Source of the DNA: Nocardiaceae bacterium
Lineage (GTDB): Bacteria > Actinomycetota > Actinomycetes > Mycobacteriales > Mycobacteriaceae
DNA: 64,000 nucleotides
Assembly (NCBI GenBank): GCA_021372355.1
Contig: JAJFUQ010000183.1
Coordinates: 1 to 64,000, forward strand
Direction: 5' to 3'
The position numbers and the translations under genes are program-made. Below the pieces are notes generated by a model. It worked only from the letters and a program-made list of their open reading frames with translations. It had not been told where the DNA came from and ran no database searches. Position 1 is the first letter of the stretch; each line of letters starts with the position of its first letter. Shown piece by piece: positions 19,415 through 28,066 of the stretch.

Positions 19415-20596
19415 ATGACCCAGGTCACACCCGATCCGGTTGTGCGCGCGCTCTGCGTCGAACTGCTCGCCGACGTCGATGAGCTGGGTAACCGGATCGC
19501 GCAGCGGATCCGCGATTCCGACCCGTACTACGCGTCCGAAACCCTCGTGACGCACGCCGACCTCGACATCGCCGTCCGCGACAACATCGCGTACATCCTG
19601 ACCAGCCTGGCGGCCGTTCCCGGCGCCGACCTCGACATTCCGCGCGCGACAGCCCGGACTCGAGCACTGCAGGGTGTGCCCTACGAATCGGTTCTCCAGG
19701 CGTTCCGAATCGGTGCTCGCGCGCTCTGGGAAGTGATGATCGAACACTCGAGCAACGAGACGCGAGACGTGCTGCTGCAGGCCGCGGCCGACATCTGGCA
19801 GGTGTCGGACAACCTGGCGTTCGCCGTCACCGACACCTATCGCGACGCGGTCGCCGCACGTGCACGCGTGGATTCGCAGGTTCGTTCGGCACTGCTCAAC
19901 TCGCTCCTCGACGGCACGGCCGACACTGCTCGGCAGTGGGATGCGGCACGGCTGCTCGGCCTCCCGATGCAGGGCAACTTCATCGTGGTCTCCGCGGAAT
20001 GCGTTCTGCCCGGCCAGGAACCGCTTCCGCGTATCGAGTCGACGTTCCTGCGCGCCGACGTCGCCTCGGCCTGGCGGGTCGACGCCGATCGGCAGGAAGG
20101 CATCATCGCGCTGACGCGGCACACCGGAATCGATGCGGTTCTCGACGTTCTCCGGTCGGCCGCGATCAGCCGCATGGGATGCAGTGCCATGTTCGGCCGC
20201 CTCGATGAAACCGCGCGGGCCGTGCACGACGCGCGCCTCGCCTGTGCGGCCGCCACGCCGGGCAGCCGTGAGATCACGCGGTTCGATGGGAACCCGGTAG
20301 GGGTGTTGCTTGCCAGTGCGCCCGAATCCGCCGCGATGCTTGCCCGGCAGATCCTCGGCCGGGTCCTCGATCTGCCCGAGCAGGACCGCGCGGTCCTGCT
20401 CGATACCGCCCGCACGTGGTTATCGGTATCGGGTTCGACGTCCACTGCCGCAAAGCAACTGCACATGCACCGCAACACGGTCCGGTACCGGCTGCGTCGA
20501 CTCGAGGAACTGACGGGGCGCGACCTGACGAACCCGCGCGACCTCGGCGAGATCCACCTCGCATTGGAAGCGGCCAGAATCCTGTCGTTGGTGTGA
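19415..20596 (+). CDS. PucR/CdaR-type transcriptional regulator
   Basis: A 393-residue regulator. A helical N-terminal sensor region is followed by a GGDEF-like middle domain. The C-terminal HTH_30 domain contains SGSTSTAAKQLHMHRNTVRYR, the classic PucR helix-turn-helix with NTVRYRLRRLEE. It is divergent from phaC with about 146 nt between starts, so it is a candidate regulator of PHA synthesis. Start at ATG 19415; its stop overlaps the next GTG start. Confidence 0.88.
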   Translation: MTQVTPDPVVRALCVELLADVDELGNRIAQRIRDSDPYYASETLVTHADLDIAVRDNIAYILTSLAAVPGADLDIPRATARTRALQGVPYESVLQAFRIGARALWEVMIEHSSNETRDVLLQAAADIWQVSDNLAFAVTDTYRDAVAARARVDSQVRSALLNSLLDGTADTARQWDAARLLGLPMQGNFIVVSAECVLPGQEPLPRIESTFLRADVASAWRVDADRQEGIIALTRHTGIDAVLDVLRSAAISRMGCSAMFGRLDETARAVHDARLACAAATPGSREITRFDGNPVGVLLASAPESAAMLARQILGRVLDLPEQDRAVLLDTARTWLSVSGSTSTAAKQLHMHRNTVRYRLRRLEELTGRDLTNPRDLGEIHLALEAARILSLV

Positions 20597-20859
20597 TCGC
20601 ATTGCTCGACAAGATATTTCGTGACCAATCCGGACGGATCGTGCTGTGGCAGTGGCCCAGCATCCCGTTGATCTGCTGGGGCTTGTTGAAAGTCGCAGCC
20701 CTGGTGTCCGGCGGTCATCTGCAGTCCGCGTTCAGTAGCGCGAGTACCGCATTTCTGTTCGTCTGGGCGTACCTCGAACTCGCGCAGGGAGTGAACTACT
20801 TTCGTCGCGCGCTGGGCGCGATCGTTCTGCTGGCGATCGGCATCAGCTTCTTCCGGTAG
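20593..20859 (+). CDS. Small membrane protein coupled to the PucR gene
   Basis: An 88-residue protein from a GTG start that overlaps the regulator's stop (GTGA). Two or three hydrophobic stretches (WPSIPLICWGLLKVAALVSG, AFLFVWAYLELAQGV, ALGAIVLLAIGISFF) mark it as an integral membrane protein. Similar short proteins are common in Mycobacteriales, function unknown. The overlap with the PucR gene suggests co-translation. Confidence 0.65.
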   Translation: MIALLDKIFRDQSGRIVLWQWPSIPLICWGLLKVAALVSGGHLQSAFSSASTAFLFVWAYLELAQGVNYFRRALGAIVLLAIGISFFR

Positions 20860-20896
20860 GCAAGACGTTGCCGGAACGAGTAACTTTTCTGCCGTT

Positions 20897-20917
20897 CGCG
20901 GCCTGTTTCGTGCCGCG
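20897..20917. terminator. Possible terminator hairpin
   Basis: CGCGGC (20897-20902) pairs with GCCGCG (20912-20917) around a 9-nt loop, about 40 nt after the small membrane gene. No U-tract follows, so it is a weak call. Confidence 0.3.
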
Positions 20918-21032
20918 GCTCACTCTTAAAGTTTGAATCAGTCGAAATCAACACCGCAGAAAAATCAGCGGCCCGGGATTTCATTTCGCGAAGCAAACAA
21001 CTTTCGCACCGAATTCAAATCTGGAGAAACAA

Positions 21033-21218
21033 ATGCAGCTCTACGTCCTCATCGGTATCTACCTGGCCGCCGCACTTCCCATCTCGCTCGGCGTGGTCTC
21101 CGCGATCTGGCATGGGTTCACCGATGGCATCAAGTCGATGACGTCCACCGCGGTCGACGCCGTCGAGCACGTCGAGGTCGCGCCGCGCCGCCTGGCACTC
21201 GTCGGCGAGACCAAGTAA
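21033..21218 (+). CDS. Small single-pass membrane protein
   Basis: A 61-residue protein with a clear GGAGA site 5-8 nt before ATG 21033. An N-terminal hydrophobic helix (LYVLIGIYLAAALPISLGVV) is followed by an amphipathic, partly acidic segment and a short basic C-terminus. The 173-nt A+T-richer leader before it probably carries its own promoter. No family recognised. Confidence 0.6.
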   Translation: MQLYVLIGIYLAAALPISLGVVSAIWHGFTDGIKSMTSTAVDAVEHVEVAPRRLALVGETK

Positions 21219-21263
21219 TTCAGCACGCAGCGAAACCAAGACCACGGGCGCTACGCTGCCACT

Positions 21264-22589
21264 ATGCGCAAGTCGCGGGTCGTCGTGGTGGTCGTCCTGC
21301 TGGCTGTGATCGGCCTTGTCGGTGGCTACTGGTACGAGCGTCCGGTCATGTTCACGGGCAGCGGTTACGCGGCGCACAGCGCATGCGCGACGGTCATCAC
21401 GGCCCATCGCGACAATCCTCGTGACGACCTTCCACCCGACCCACTGAGCATTCTTCTGCGACTGTCGTATGGCGACCAATCGGTCACCGCGAGCGGCCTG
21501 GGAATCATTGCGAAGAAAACAGCCTGGTTCACGCCGGGCTACGGCTGCACCGTCGCTGATGAACGCCCGAATTTCGTACCTCCGACACCGGTGAACGCAC
21601 AATCCAATCCGTTCACGAATGCGCCGTCGCCTGGCGACGGACCGTTGAAGGCAGCCATCGATCATGCCTTCGGGACGGATCTGTCGGCCACCGCGCAGAA
21701 GCAGTTGGGTACGCGCGCTGTCGTCGTCGTTCACGACGGCAAGATCATCGCCGAACGCTACGCCCCGGGGTTCACCAAGGACACCCCGCAAATCAGTTGG
21801 TCGATGACCAAGAGCCTCACCAACCTGCTGGTCGGCCGACTTGTCTATGAGGGCAAGCTCAACCTCGATCAAGACCACCTGCGACCCGAATGGACCGATG
21901 AGCGCGCGTCCATCACGATCCGTCAACTCATGCAGATGACGAGCGGCCTGGAGTGGCAGGAGATCTACGCACTCAACACCCCCGTGACGCGGATGTTCTA
22001 TCTGCACCCGGACATGGGCGCTTACGTCGCCTCGCAAAAACTGGTGCATCCACCCGGGCAGTTTCTCCAGTACTCGACCGGTAGCACGACGTTGCTGTGC
22101 TCGATCATCGCGCCGAAGAACGGCGGACCCGACTTCCCGCGTCGGGCATTGTTCGCGCCGCTCGGACTGACGAGTGCGGTCCTCGAACCCGATGCGGTCG
22201 GCACGCCGGTCTGTGGCGCGTACCTGTGGGCGACCCCGCGCGACTGGGCCACGATCGGGCAGTTCGCGCTCGACGACGGTGTCTGGAACGGTCAGCGACT
22301 GCTGCCGAAGGGATGGATGGCCGACTCCGTGAAAGCTGTCCCCGCCGCTGAGACCGAGGAAATCGGGTACGGATCCGGATGGTGGACGAACAAGGATTTC
22401 GCCGGCAACGTCATCAAGACCGGTCTCCCGGCGGACACCTACTACGCCGAGGGGCACGACGGACAGCGGATGGTCATCGTTCCTTCGGAGCGTCTTGTTG
22501 TCGTGCAGATGAGCTTCACGCAGCACTCACCCGAATTCGGCCGATCTCTCAAACTCGCCGCCGATGCCATTGCGGCGCTGCATCACTAG
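21264..22589 (+). CDS. Beta-lactamase-fold serine hydrolase (class C-like), membrane anchored
   Basis: A 441-residue protein with an N-terminal signal-anchor (VVVVVLLAVIGLVGGYWYE), so it acts on the outer face of the membrane. The catalytic SxxK is in SWSMTKSLTNLLVG around residue 180 and the Tyr motif is in LQYSTGSTTLL around 275. A C-terminal GHDGQRMVIVP supplies the KTG-equivalent (HDG). Relatives include EstB-type esterases, D-aminopeptidases and 6-aminohexanoate hydrolases. Antibiotic hydrolysis is not implied. Confidence 0.85.
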   Translation: MRKSRVVVVVVLLAVIGLVGGYWYERPVMFTGSGYAAHSACATVITAHRDNPRDDLPPDPLSILLRLSYGDQSVTASGLGIIAKKTAWFTPGYGCTVADERPNFVPPTPVNAQSNPFTNAPSPGDGPLKAAIDHAFGTDLSATAQKQLGTRAVVVVHDGKIIAERYAPGFTKDTPQISWSMTKSLTNLLVGRLVYEGKLNLDQDHLRPEWTDERASITIRQLMQMTSGLEWQEIYALNTPVTRMFYLHPDMGAYVASQKLVHPPGQFLQYSTGSTTLLCSIIAPKNGGPDFPRRALFAPLGLTSAVLEPDAVGTPVCGAYLWATPRDWATIGQFALDDGVWNGQRLLPKGWMADSVKAVPAAETEEIGYGSGWWTNKDFAGNVIKTGLPADTYYAEGHDGQRMVIVPSERLVVVQMSFTQHSPEFGRSLKLAADAIAALHH

Positions 22590-22595
22590 GTGATC

Positions 22596-22610
22596 TCCGG
22601 CACAGCCGGA
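22596..22610. terminator. Possible terminator hairpin
   Basis: TCCGGC (22596-22601) and GCCGGA (22605-22610) form a 6-bp stem with a 3-nt loop, just after the serine hydrolase stop. No U-run follows. Confidence 0.35.
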
Positions 22611-22756
22611 CCCACGTCGATGTTCAATTCCGCCCGCTGACCGGGCGAAACTGCCCAACTTGCGCACGAACTTGATGTTTCGCCTACCCACACAATCACT
22701 TTCGTGAATCGACAACCATTGCGGCCGGTCCGAATCCGTCCCTAACGTGGTTTTCA

Positions 22757-22867
22757 GCGAAGGGGAGTAGTTCCCTCGGTCCCCGGACCGAGGAGGTTCG
22801 TCGACATACTGGCCGCCCATGCGGCCCGGCGTGCCGCCCGATTGACTCGGGTGAGCGAGACCTTCGG
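22757..22867 (+). promoter_or_regulatory. yybP-ykoY (manganese) riboswitch upstream of mntP
   Basis: The hallmark conserved segments are present in order: AGGGGAGTAG (22761-22770), TCGACATACTGG (22801-22812) and GTGAGCGAGACCTTCGG (22851-22867). The P1 helix pairs CGAAGG (22758-22763) with CCTTCG (22861-22866). A CCTCGGT/ACCGAGG hairpin (22774-22780 with 22787-22793) and a GGCCGC/GCGGCC arm lie between. This class binds Mn2+ and turns on exporters. It lies in the leader of the mntP gene beginning 74 nt later. With the hairpin at 22596 it accounts for most of the 351-bp gap. Confidence 0.9.
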
Positions 22868-22940
22868 CACCGGAATTCCGTCGCCGAGATCTCTCTCCTT
22901 GCGCAGTCACCTGCGGGCACGGTCGAACGAAAGGCCGATC

Positions 22941-23501
22941 ATGTCCTTCTGGCCCCTGTTGCTCATCGCGGGTGGTGTCGCTGCCGACGCCTTCGCGGTC
23001 TCGCTGGGTAAGGGACTTGCCTGCACGACATTCAACTGGCGCACGGGCTGGAAGCTCGCCGGAGCGTTCGGCGCGGCCCAAGCACTGATGCTGCTCCTCG
23101 GTTGGATGCTCGCCGCGAAGTTCTCGCCGCTCATCACGGGAATCGATCACTGGATCGCGTTCACCCTCCTGGGCGCGATCGGCATCAACATGTTGTGGGG
23201 AGCGGTCCGAGCCGGCGGTTCGACGAACGGGGATGAGACGTCCGGACGCGAAGTTCTGGTCCTGGCCATCGCGACCAGTATCGACGCGCTCGCTGTGGGC
23301 ATTGCACTGGCCTTCCTTTCTGTCGACATCCTGGGTGCGGCCGTTCTCGTGGGCGTCACCACGCTGGCGTTCTCGCTCGTCGCGTTCCGTATCGGTCATC
23401 GCGCGAACGAGAAGCTGGGCACGGCGGCTGAGGTGGCGGGTGGAATTCTGCTGGTCGGCATCGGCACGAACATCCTGTTCAGCCACCTCGGATTCTGGTG
23501 A
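22941..23501 (+). CDS. mntP: Putative manganese efflux pump MntP
   Basis: A 186-residue six-helix membrane protein of the MntP family. The two repeats carry the metal-site aspartates: GGVAADAFAVSLGKG near residue 15 and IATSIDALAVGIALAF near 110. It exports Mn2+ to prevent intoxication. The start at ATG 22941 follows AAGGCCG; a longer in-frame opening at 22842 was rejected because it lies inside the riboswitch. The Mn2+-sensing leader and the family agree, making this a confident regulatory pairing. Confidence 0.93.
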   Translation: MSFWPLLLIAGGVAADAFAVSLGKGLACTTFNWRTGWKLAGAFGAAQALMLLLGWMLAAKFSPLITGIDHWIAFTLLGAIGINMLWGAVRAGGSTNGDETSGREVLVLAIATSIDALAVGIALAFLSVDILGAAVLVGVTTLAFSLVAFRIGHRANEKLGTAAEVAGGILLVGIGTNILFSHLGFW

Positions 23502-23514
23502 CCTGGGGTTGTGC

Positions 23515-25164
23515 TCATCGACGCGGCGGCATCACCCGGTACAGGCGCCAACGCGGTTGATCGGCACCGTCGTTGGGAGCTTCCAGTTCGAGCAGGGCGA
23601 TACCGGCGCCATCTGCATAAAGCGTCGGGTATCGCCGGTTGAGCGCGTCCGATGTCCCGCGACCGGACGGAGGCACCGTGAGCAGGTACTGGACTCCCGA
23701 GCGCGCCGGGTCGTTCAGAATGGTCACGAAGTCGCGGTCGGAGGGAATGACGAATCGGCTCGGATGACGCGAGGCGGTGGTCACCGCAAACCCGTAGACG
23801 GAGTCCACCAGCACCGAGCCGTCCGGCAGATCGCGTGAATCGAGGTAGTCGGCGATCTGCCGCTCGGTGCCGAAGGTCGCCGCTATGGCGAGTTTCCGGT
23901 CGCGCAAGGCCACGTCATGGTCGTCGCTGTCGGGCGAAAGAACGACCGAGAGCGCGTATTCCTGGGGCGCGAGCTGGGGTTGCGCCATTCCCCATCCGCC
24001 GACGGCGATTCCCGCAGTCAGCGCGACGACACCCATTGCCGCCAACCCGCGAGCGGGAACACCGATCAGGTCTGACGACGAAAATGCTCCCGGACGTCGC
24101 GAAGGGGGAAGCAGACGGCGCTGTGGAAGCAGGAGCACCGCCGTTGCCAGCCACGGAATGACCGAGATGTAGAACCTGAGCAATCCGAAGGTCGAACCGC
24201 TCAGGTAGGACAGGACCTGGAACGCCACGATGGGAGCGCAGATGACGACGGGTACGAAGGCGGCCAGTTCCCGGCGCCGGACTCCGAGTGCGAATGCGAT
24301 GGGTGCGATGACGAGAAGGCCCGGAGCGAGCACGATGCACTCGGTGAGAGCGAACGCGATTCCCGCCGCAGGTGTCGGACGGGTGGCTCCGGATTCGGCG
24401 AGGATCGCTGCGTTGCCGTAGACCGAGGTGAATTGTGCGAATCCCTCACCGGTGAGCAACCAACTGACCGCCACCCAGAATAAGAAGGCGAACACGGGTG
24501 GCCCGGCGACCAGAATGACGTCGATCCGGGCGGCCACGAGTCGATCGCGAAGTGGCCCGGTGTGCCTTCGGACCGCGAGAGCACCCACGAACAGCGACGC
24601 GGAAGCGGCAGCGACGATGCCGTCATAACGAACCAGGTAGGCAAGGCCGAGCGACGACCCGACCACCATGAGGTCAGAAACGTCGTCGGTGCTGGTCCAT
24701 CGGATCAGGCGACGCATCGCCCAGCAGATGAAGAAGACGAACGGCGCTTCGCTCATTCCGTTGGCGCCGTAGAAGACGATCATCGGTGTCAGGGCGAAGA
24801 GTGTGGTTACCAGTGTCGTGAGCCGGCCCGGCACTCCGCGGTCGAGCCCGATGCCGCGTACTTGCACCACGGCACCTGCCATGAACACCGCAGAGGTCAC
24901 CACTCCGGATACCGCCCAGCGTGTCACCCCGGGCCACCACGAACTCAACACAGTCAGCGGGATCTGGACGAGCGCCGTGAGCGGCGTGAAGATGAATCCC
25001 AGCGCCGCCACGTGCGCATCGCGCGACAACACGACCGCGCGCGCGGCCGCTACCCGCGCCAGCGCATCGCCAAGGATGAACTGGTGCCCGATGGCCAACC
25101 AGAGCCCGGCCGCGAGGTAGCCCGCGAACGCCCCCGCGAAGACCGCCACAGACCGCCACTTCAT
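23515..25164 (-). CDS. Polytopic membrane protein, GT-C (GT39/GT87-like) glycosyltransferase
   Basis: A 549-residue protein with roughly ten transmembrane helices, then a soluble C-terminal part of about 150 residues. An early loop holds ILGDALARVAAARAVVLSRD, where GT-C enzymes often place an acidic residue, and a later loop has YGANGMSEAPFVFF. It looks like a polyprenyl-phosphate-sugar-dependent glycosyltransferase, but no definitive motif is visible. It is the last gene of the five-gene putative exopolysaccharide operon; ATG 25164 overlaps the GT2 stop by 4 nt. Confidence 0.65.
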   Translation of the reverse strand: MKWRSVAVFAGAFAGYLAAGLWLAIGHQFILGDALARVAAARAVVLSRDAHVAALGFIFTPLTALVQIPLTVLSSWWPGVTRWAVSGVVTSAVFMAGAVVQVRGIGLDRGVPGRLTTLVTTLFALTPMIVFYGANGMSEAPFVFFICWAMRRLIRWTSTDDVSDLMVVGSSLGLAYLVRYDGIVAAASASLFVGALAVRRHTGPLRDRLVAARIDVILVAGPPVFAFLFWVAVSWLLTGEGFAQFTSVYGNAAILAESGATRPTPAAGIAFALTECIVLAPGLLVIAPIAFALGVRRRELAAFVPVVICAPIVAFQVLSYLSGSTFGLLRFYISVIPWLATAVLLLPQRRLLPPSRRPGAFSSSDLIGVPARGLAAMGVVALTAGIAVGGWGMAQPQLAPQEYALSVVLSPDSDDHDVALRDRKLAIAATFGTERQIADYLDSRDLPDGSVLVDSVYGFAVTTASRHPSRFVIPSDRDFVTILNDPARSGVQYLLTVPPSGRGTSDALNRRYPTLYADGAGIALLELEAPNDGADQPRWRLYRVMPPRR

Positions 25165-26609
25165 GTCTCTTCGGCCGTCTCGTGCAGACCGTGGTACGTC
25201 TTCTCCCAATATGAGGGGTTCACGATCAGCTGCCAGCAACCCTTCGCGGCAGCGATGCTCATCAGAATCCAGTACAGCGGCAACAACAGGCACGCCGTGA
25301 ACAGTTCCGGTTGTCGATTTTCCCGCGCGGCAACGAGGTTCATGTAGATCGTCGCGGTGTTGCCGACGATGATGCACACCACCGACGGGTAGTAGACGAT
25401 CGGCGGGAACACCAGCGAGATAAAAGCCGGCTGGCCGAGGAACCAGAACAGTGTCAGGAGCCAGAACAACAGGTTGAGGCAGGCGATGATCGGGGTGCCG
25501 GCGAGCAAGAGGCTGAACCGCAGAAAGCTCACGGTGCCGATTTGTCTCCAGAGCCGGACCGGGCGGCGGGTGTGGACCAGCCACGTCTGTAGATAGCCCT
25601 TGTACCAGCGCGAGCGCTGCCGAATCCAGTTGATCGGGTCGCTGTTGGCTTCCTCGAGAGTCACCGAATCCAGTACGGCCGTTCGATATCCGTTCGCCGC
25701 GATGCGTACACCGAGATCAGCGTCCTCGGTGACGTTGTACGGGTCCCACGCGCCGATGTGTTCGAGGACCGAACGTTTCAGATGATTCGACGTTCCGCCC
25801 AGCGGAATCGGGGCGTCACTCTGCATCAAGCCGGGCAACAGGAAGCTGAACCACAGGCCGTAATCCGCGGTGAACCACTTCGTCAGAAGGTTCTGGTTCT
25901 CGTTGTGGAAGGACAGCTTCGCCTGGACACACGCAACGTTGTCCGGTGAATCGGCGAACGCTGCGACGACCCGTCGCAGCTGAAGTGGGTCTGGCAGATC
26001 CTCCGCATCGAAGATCGTGATGATGTCCCCGGTCGCGAAATGAACGCCGTAGTTGCACGCCTTGGGTTTGGTCCTGGGTTCTGCTGCGGGAACGAGCAGG
26101 ACCTGGACGTGATCTTCCATGTGATGTTGCTTGGCCGCTTCGATCGTGGCGAAGTCGTCTTCCTCGAGCAGGAGAAGGACCTGCAGCTTGGACGGCGGAT
26201 AGTGGAGCTTGCGCATCGCTCCGATGAGGTCGCCGACGACCTCCGGCTCGTCGTAGGCAGGGACGAGAACGGTGTAGTTCGGCAGTTCGTCGTCGGGGAT
26301 GGACAGCGCCTCGGCCTTGGAGACGGTGACGATCGCGTCGCGAGGCAGCCCCCGCCGGAAGATGAGAATGCGGTCGGCGATGGCGATCAGGTAGGTGAAC
26401 GTGCATATTCCGGCCAACACCGCCAGGGTCACCGTGGTGAACAGGACCAGAAAGACGCCGGTTGTGGCGATCAGTCCGCCGAGTACCCAACGTTGCCACG
26501 GCACCAACGGAACGGCAGCCGACGCGAGTGGATCGGATTCGCGCAGTCCGTGAACGGCATCGTGGAGTGCGGCCGCGATGAACTCGTCACTGGCCTGCCC
26601 GGGCTTCAT
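25161..26609 (-). CDS. Processive GT2 glycosyltransferase (BcsA-like core, no PilZ)
   Basis: A 482-residue membrane glycan synthase. Two N-terminal helices precede a GT-A domain with YTVLVPAYDEPEVVGDL, the DxD-type FDAEDLPDP, the TEDADLGVRI motif and the processivity motif QRSRWYKGYLQT (Q-x-x-R-W). Four C-terminal helices complete the channel. This layout matches cellulose/hyaluronan-type synthases that polymerise and translocate a polysaccharide from NDP-sugars. No C-terminal PilZ domain is present, so direct c-di-GMP control is unlikely. ATG 26609 overlaps the upstream gene's stop. Confidence 0.85.
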   Translation of the reverse strand: MKPGQASDEFIAAALHDAVHGLRESDPLASAAVPLVPWQRWVLGGLIATTGVFLVLFTTVTLAVLAGICTFTYLIAIADRILIFRRGLPRDAIVTVSKAEALSIPDDELPNYTVLVPAYDEPEVVGDLIGAMRKLHYPPSKLQVLLLLEEDDFATIEAAKQHHMEDHVQVLLVPAAEPRTKPKACNYGVHFATGDIITIFDAEDLPDPLQLRRVVAAFADSPDNVACVQAKLSFHNENQNLLTKWFTADYGLWFSFLLPGLMQSDAPIPLGGTSNHLKRSVLEHIGAWDPYNVTEDADLGVRIAANGYRTAVLDSVTLEEANSDPINWIRQRSRWYKGYLQTWLVHTRRPVRLWRQIGTVSFLRFSLLLAGTPIIACLNLLFWLLTLFWFLGQPAFISLVFPPIVYYPSVVCIIVGNTATIYMNLVAARENRQPELFTACLLLPLYWILMSIAAAKGCWQLIVNPSYWEKTYHGLHETAEET

Positions 26610-28066
26610 GGCGCCTGCTGAGCTGCGACGAGTGCGCGGCCAACGGTCTCGAGCAACGCACGGTCCTGGTAGTTCGGATTCGCGTCGGCGGTGACGGCAT
26701 TGCCGCGCAGGAGCACGGTGAAGATGTTCGCGAAGAATGCCCCGCGCGACGCCTGCGGCTCCGGAAACGCCGCCGTCGCCCGGTGGTCGTCCACGGAGAA
26801 GATGCTGACGCGTTGGACAACGTGGGAATTCGCCCACTGAAAGGTGAGCTTGGTCCACGTGAGTAGTAGCTGTTCGTCCACCACGGTGTAGAGGCGCGCC
26901 GAAATTCCGTTCCCGAGAGCGACGGTCAGCGCAGGGCTCTTCCGGGTGCGCGACATCTCGTAGAGGCTGCCCTCGGGATAGCTCGACAGCGCAGCGCGAT
27001 CGGTGGTGCTCAGCGAGTCGACCACGACGATGCGCGGCCGATCCTGGACGTCCCAGGCGTGCACCGGTTCCACCGCGACGAATCGCTGGCGCCGGAGTGT
27101 CGAGTCGGATCCCAAGTACCGGCTGACCCACGGGAAGGTTTCGGTGGCGGTTTCGATCCACCCGGCCGGCGTTTTCAGTGGCCGTCCCACGGCAATCGAT
27201 GCCGGTGCGGGCCCGGTCGGTTGGGCTACCGGCGGCGGAAGCGGGACCAGATGCATCGCAATCGCCGCTCCGACGAGAGTGATCATCGGGCCGCGGACGC
27301 CGCGGGCAGTCGGAGAGGGCAACGGATCGGCGAAGCGGAGTCGACCGTGGGGGCGCAAGACGACCGCCGAGACCAGTACGGCCGCGACCACGGCGGGAAT
27401 GGATTGCATGAGCGCCCGCGGTGGGTCGCTCATCAGGAGCGTGATCAGATTGAGCAATCCCGTTCCGATGACGGCGGTGGCGGCGGCGGCCGCCAGGGCG
27501 TCGCCGCGCGATGAGCCGACCGCGATCGCTGTCGCGATCGAGGCCATGGCCACCATGACGTACCCCGCGTTCACAGATTGACCGCCCACGGCGAGCACGA
27601 GGATTCGATACGGAAACGGTGCGAAGACGAAGACGAACAGCCACACCTGCCAGAAGCGGGCCAGCGGCCGTAGCCCGAACATGAGCACCGCGCCGCTGAG
27701 GACGAACACTCCGAGCGACCAGGCGTCGAGATGAATCATGCTGTAGTGGTCGGGATAGCGGGGTAGGAGCAACGCCTGTACGCCGATCGCGAGGCCGATG
27801 CCCATGCCTCCGACGATGACGTCGGCTTGACGGTCGTAGATCGGTAACGACTTCCACGGTCGCCGAGCGATGCCGATCAACGCGATGGCGGCCAGCACCG
27901 AGGCCGCATAGATGTAGGTGATCATCGAGCCTTGGCGAGACTCGGCAATCAGTCGTTCACCGGATTTCTGTGCTGCAACCGACCAACACACGGCGAGAAC
28001 GATCCAGCGAACCGTCGTGTCTGCCGCACCGCCGAGGTGCCGTTGTTCGTTGACCCCGGTCGTCAC
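26606..28066 (-). CDS. Large membrane protein of the exopolysaccharide operon
   Basis: A 486-residue protein with about eight hydrophobic helices in the first 270 residues, followed by a soluble, presumably extracytoplasmic C-terminal domain of about 200 residues (GRPLKTPAGWIETATETFPW onward). The layout superficially resembles exosortase-type proteins with an EpsI-like C-terminal domain, but I see no sortase-like catalytic triad and do not assign it. GTG 28066 was chosen because it overlaps the preceding stop (GTGA); an upstream GTG at 28126 would overlap that gene by 64 nt. Confidence 0.7.
   Translation of the reverse strand: MTTGVNEQRHLGGAADTTVRWIVLAVCWSVAAQKSGERLIAESRQGSMITYIYAASVLAAIALIGIARRPWKSLPIYDRQADVIVGGMGIGLAIGVQALLLPRYPDHYSMIHLDAWSLGVFVLSGAVLMFGLRPLARFWQVWLFVFVFAPFPYRILVLAVGGQSVNAGYVMVAMASIATAIAVGSSRGDALAAAAATAVIGTGLLNLITLLMSDPPRALMQSIPAVVAAVLVSAVVLRPHGRLRFADPLPSPTARGVRGPMITLVGAAIAMHLVPLPPPVAQPTGPAPASIAVGRPLKTPAGWIETATETFPWVSRYLGSDSTLRRQRFVAVEPVHAWDVQDRPRIVVVDSLSTTDRAALSSYPEGSLYEMSRTRKSPALTVALGNGISARLYTVVDEQLLLTWTKLTFQWANSHVVQRVSIFSVDDHRATAAFPEPQASRGAFFANIFTVLLRGNAVTADANPNYQDRALLETVGRALVAAQQAP

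Noticed and set aside
24562-25347. 261-codon plus-strand frame
   Set aside because: Antisense to the GT-C and GT2 genes, with highly charged, low-complexity translation typical of shadow frames.
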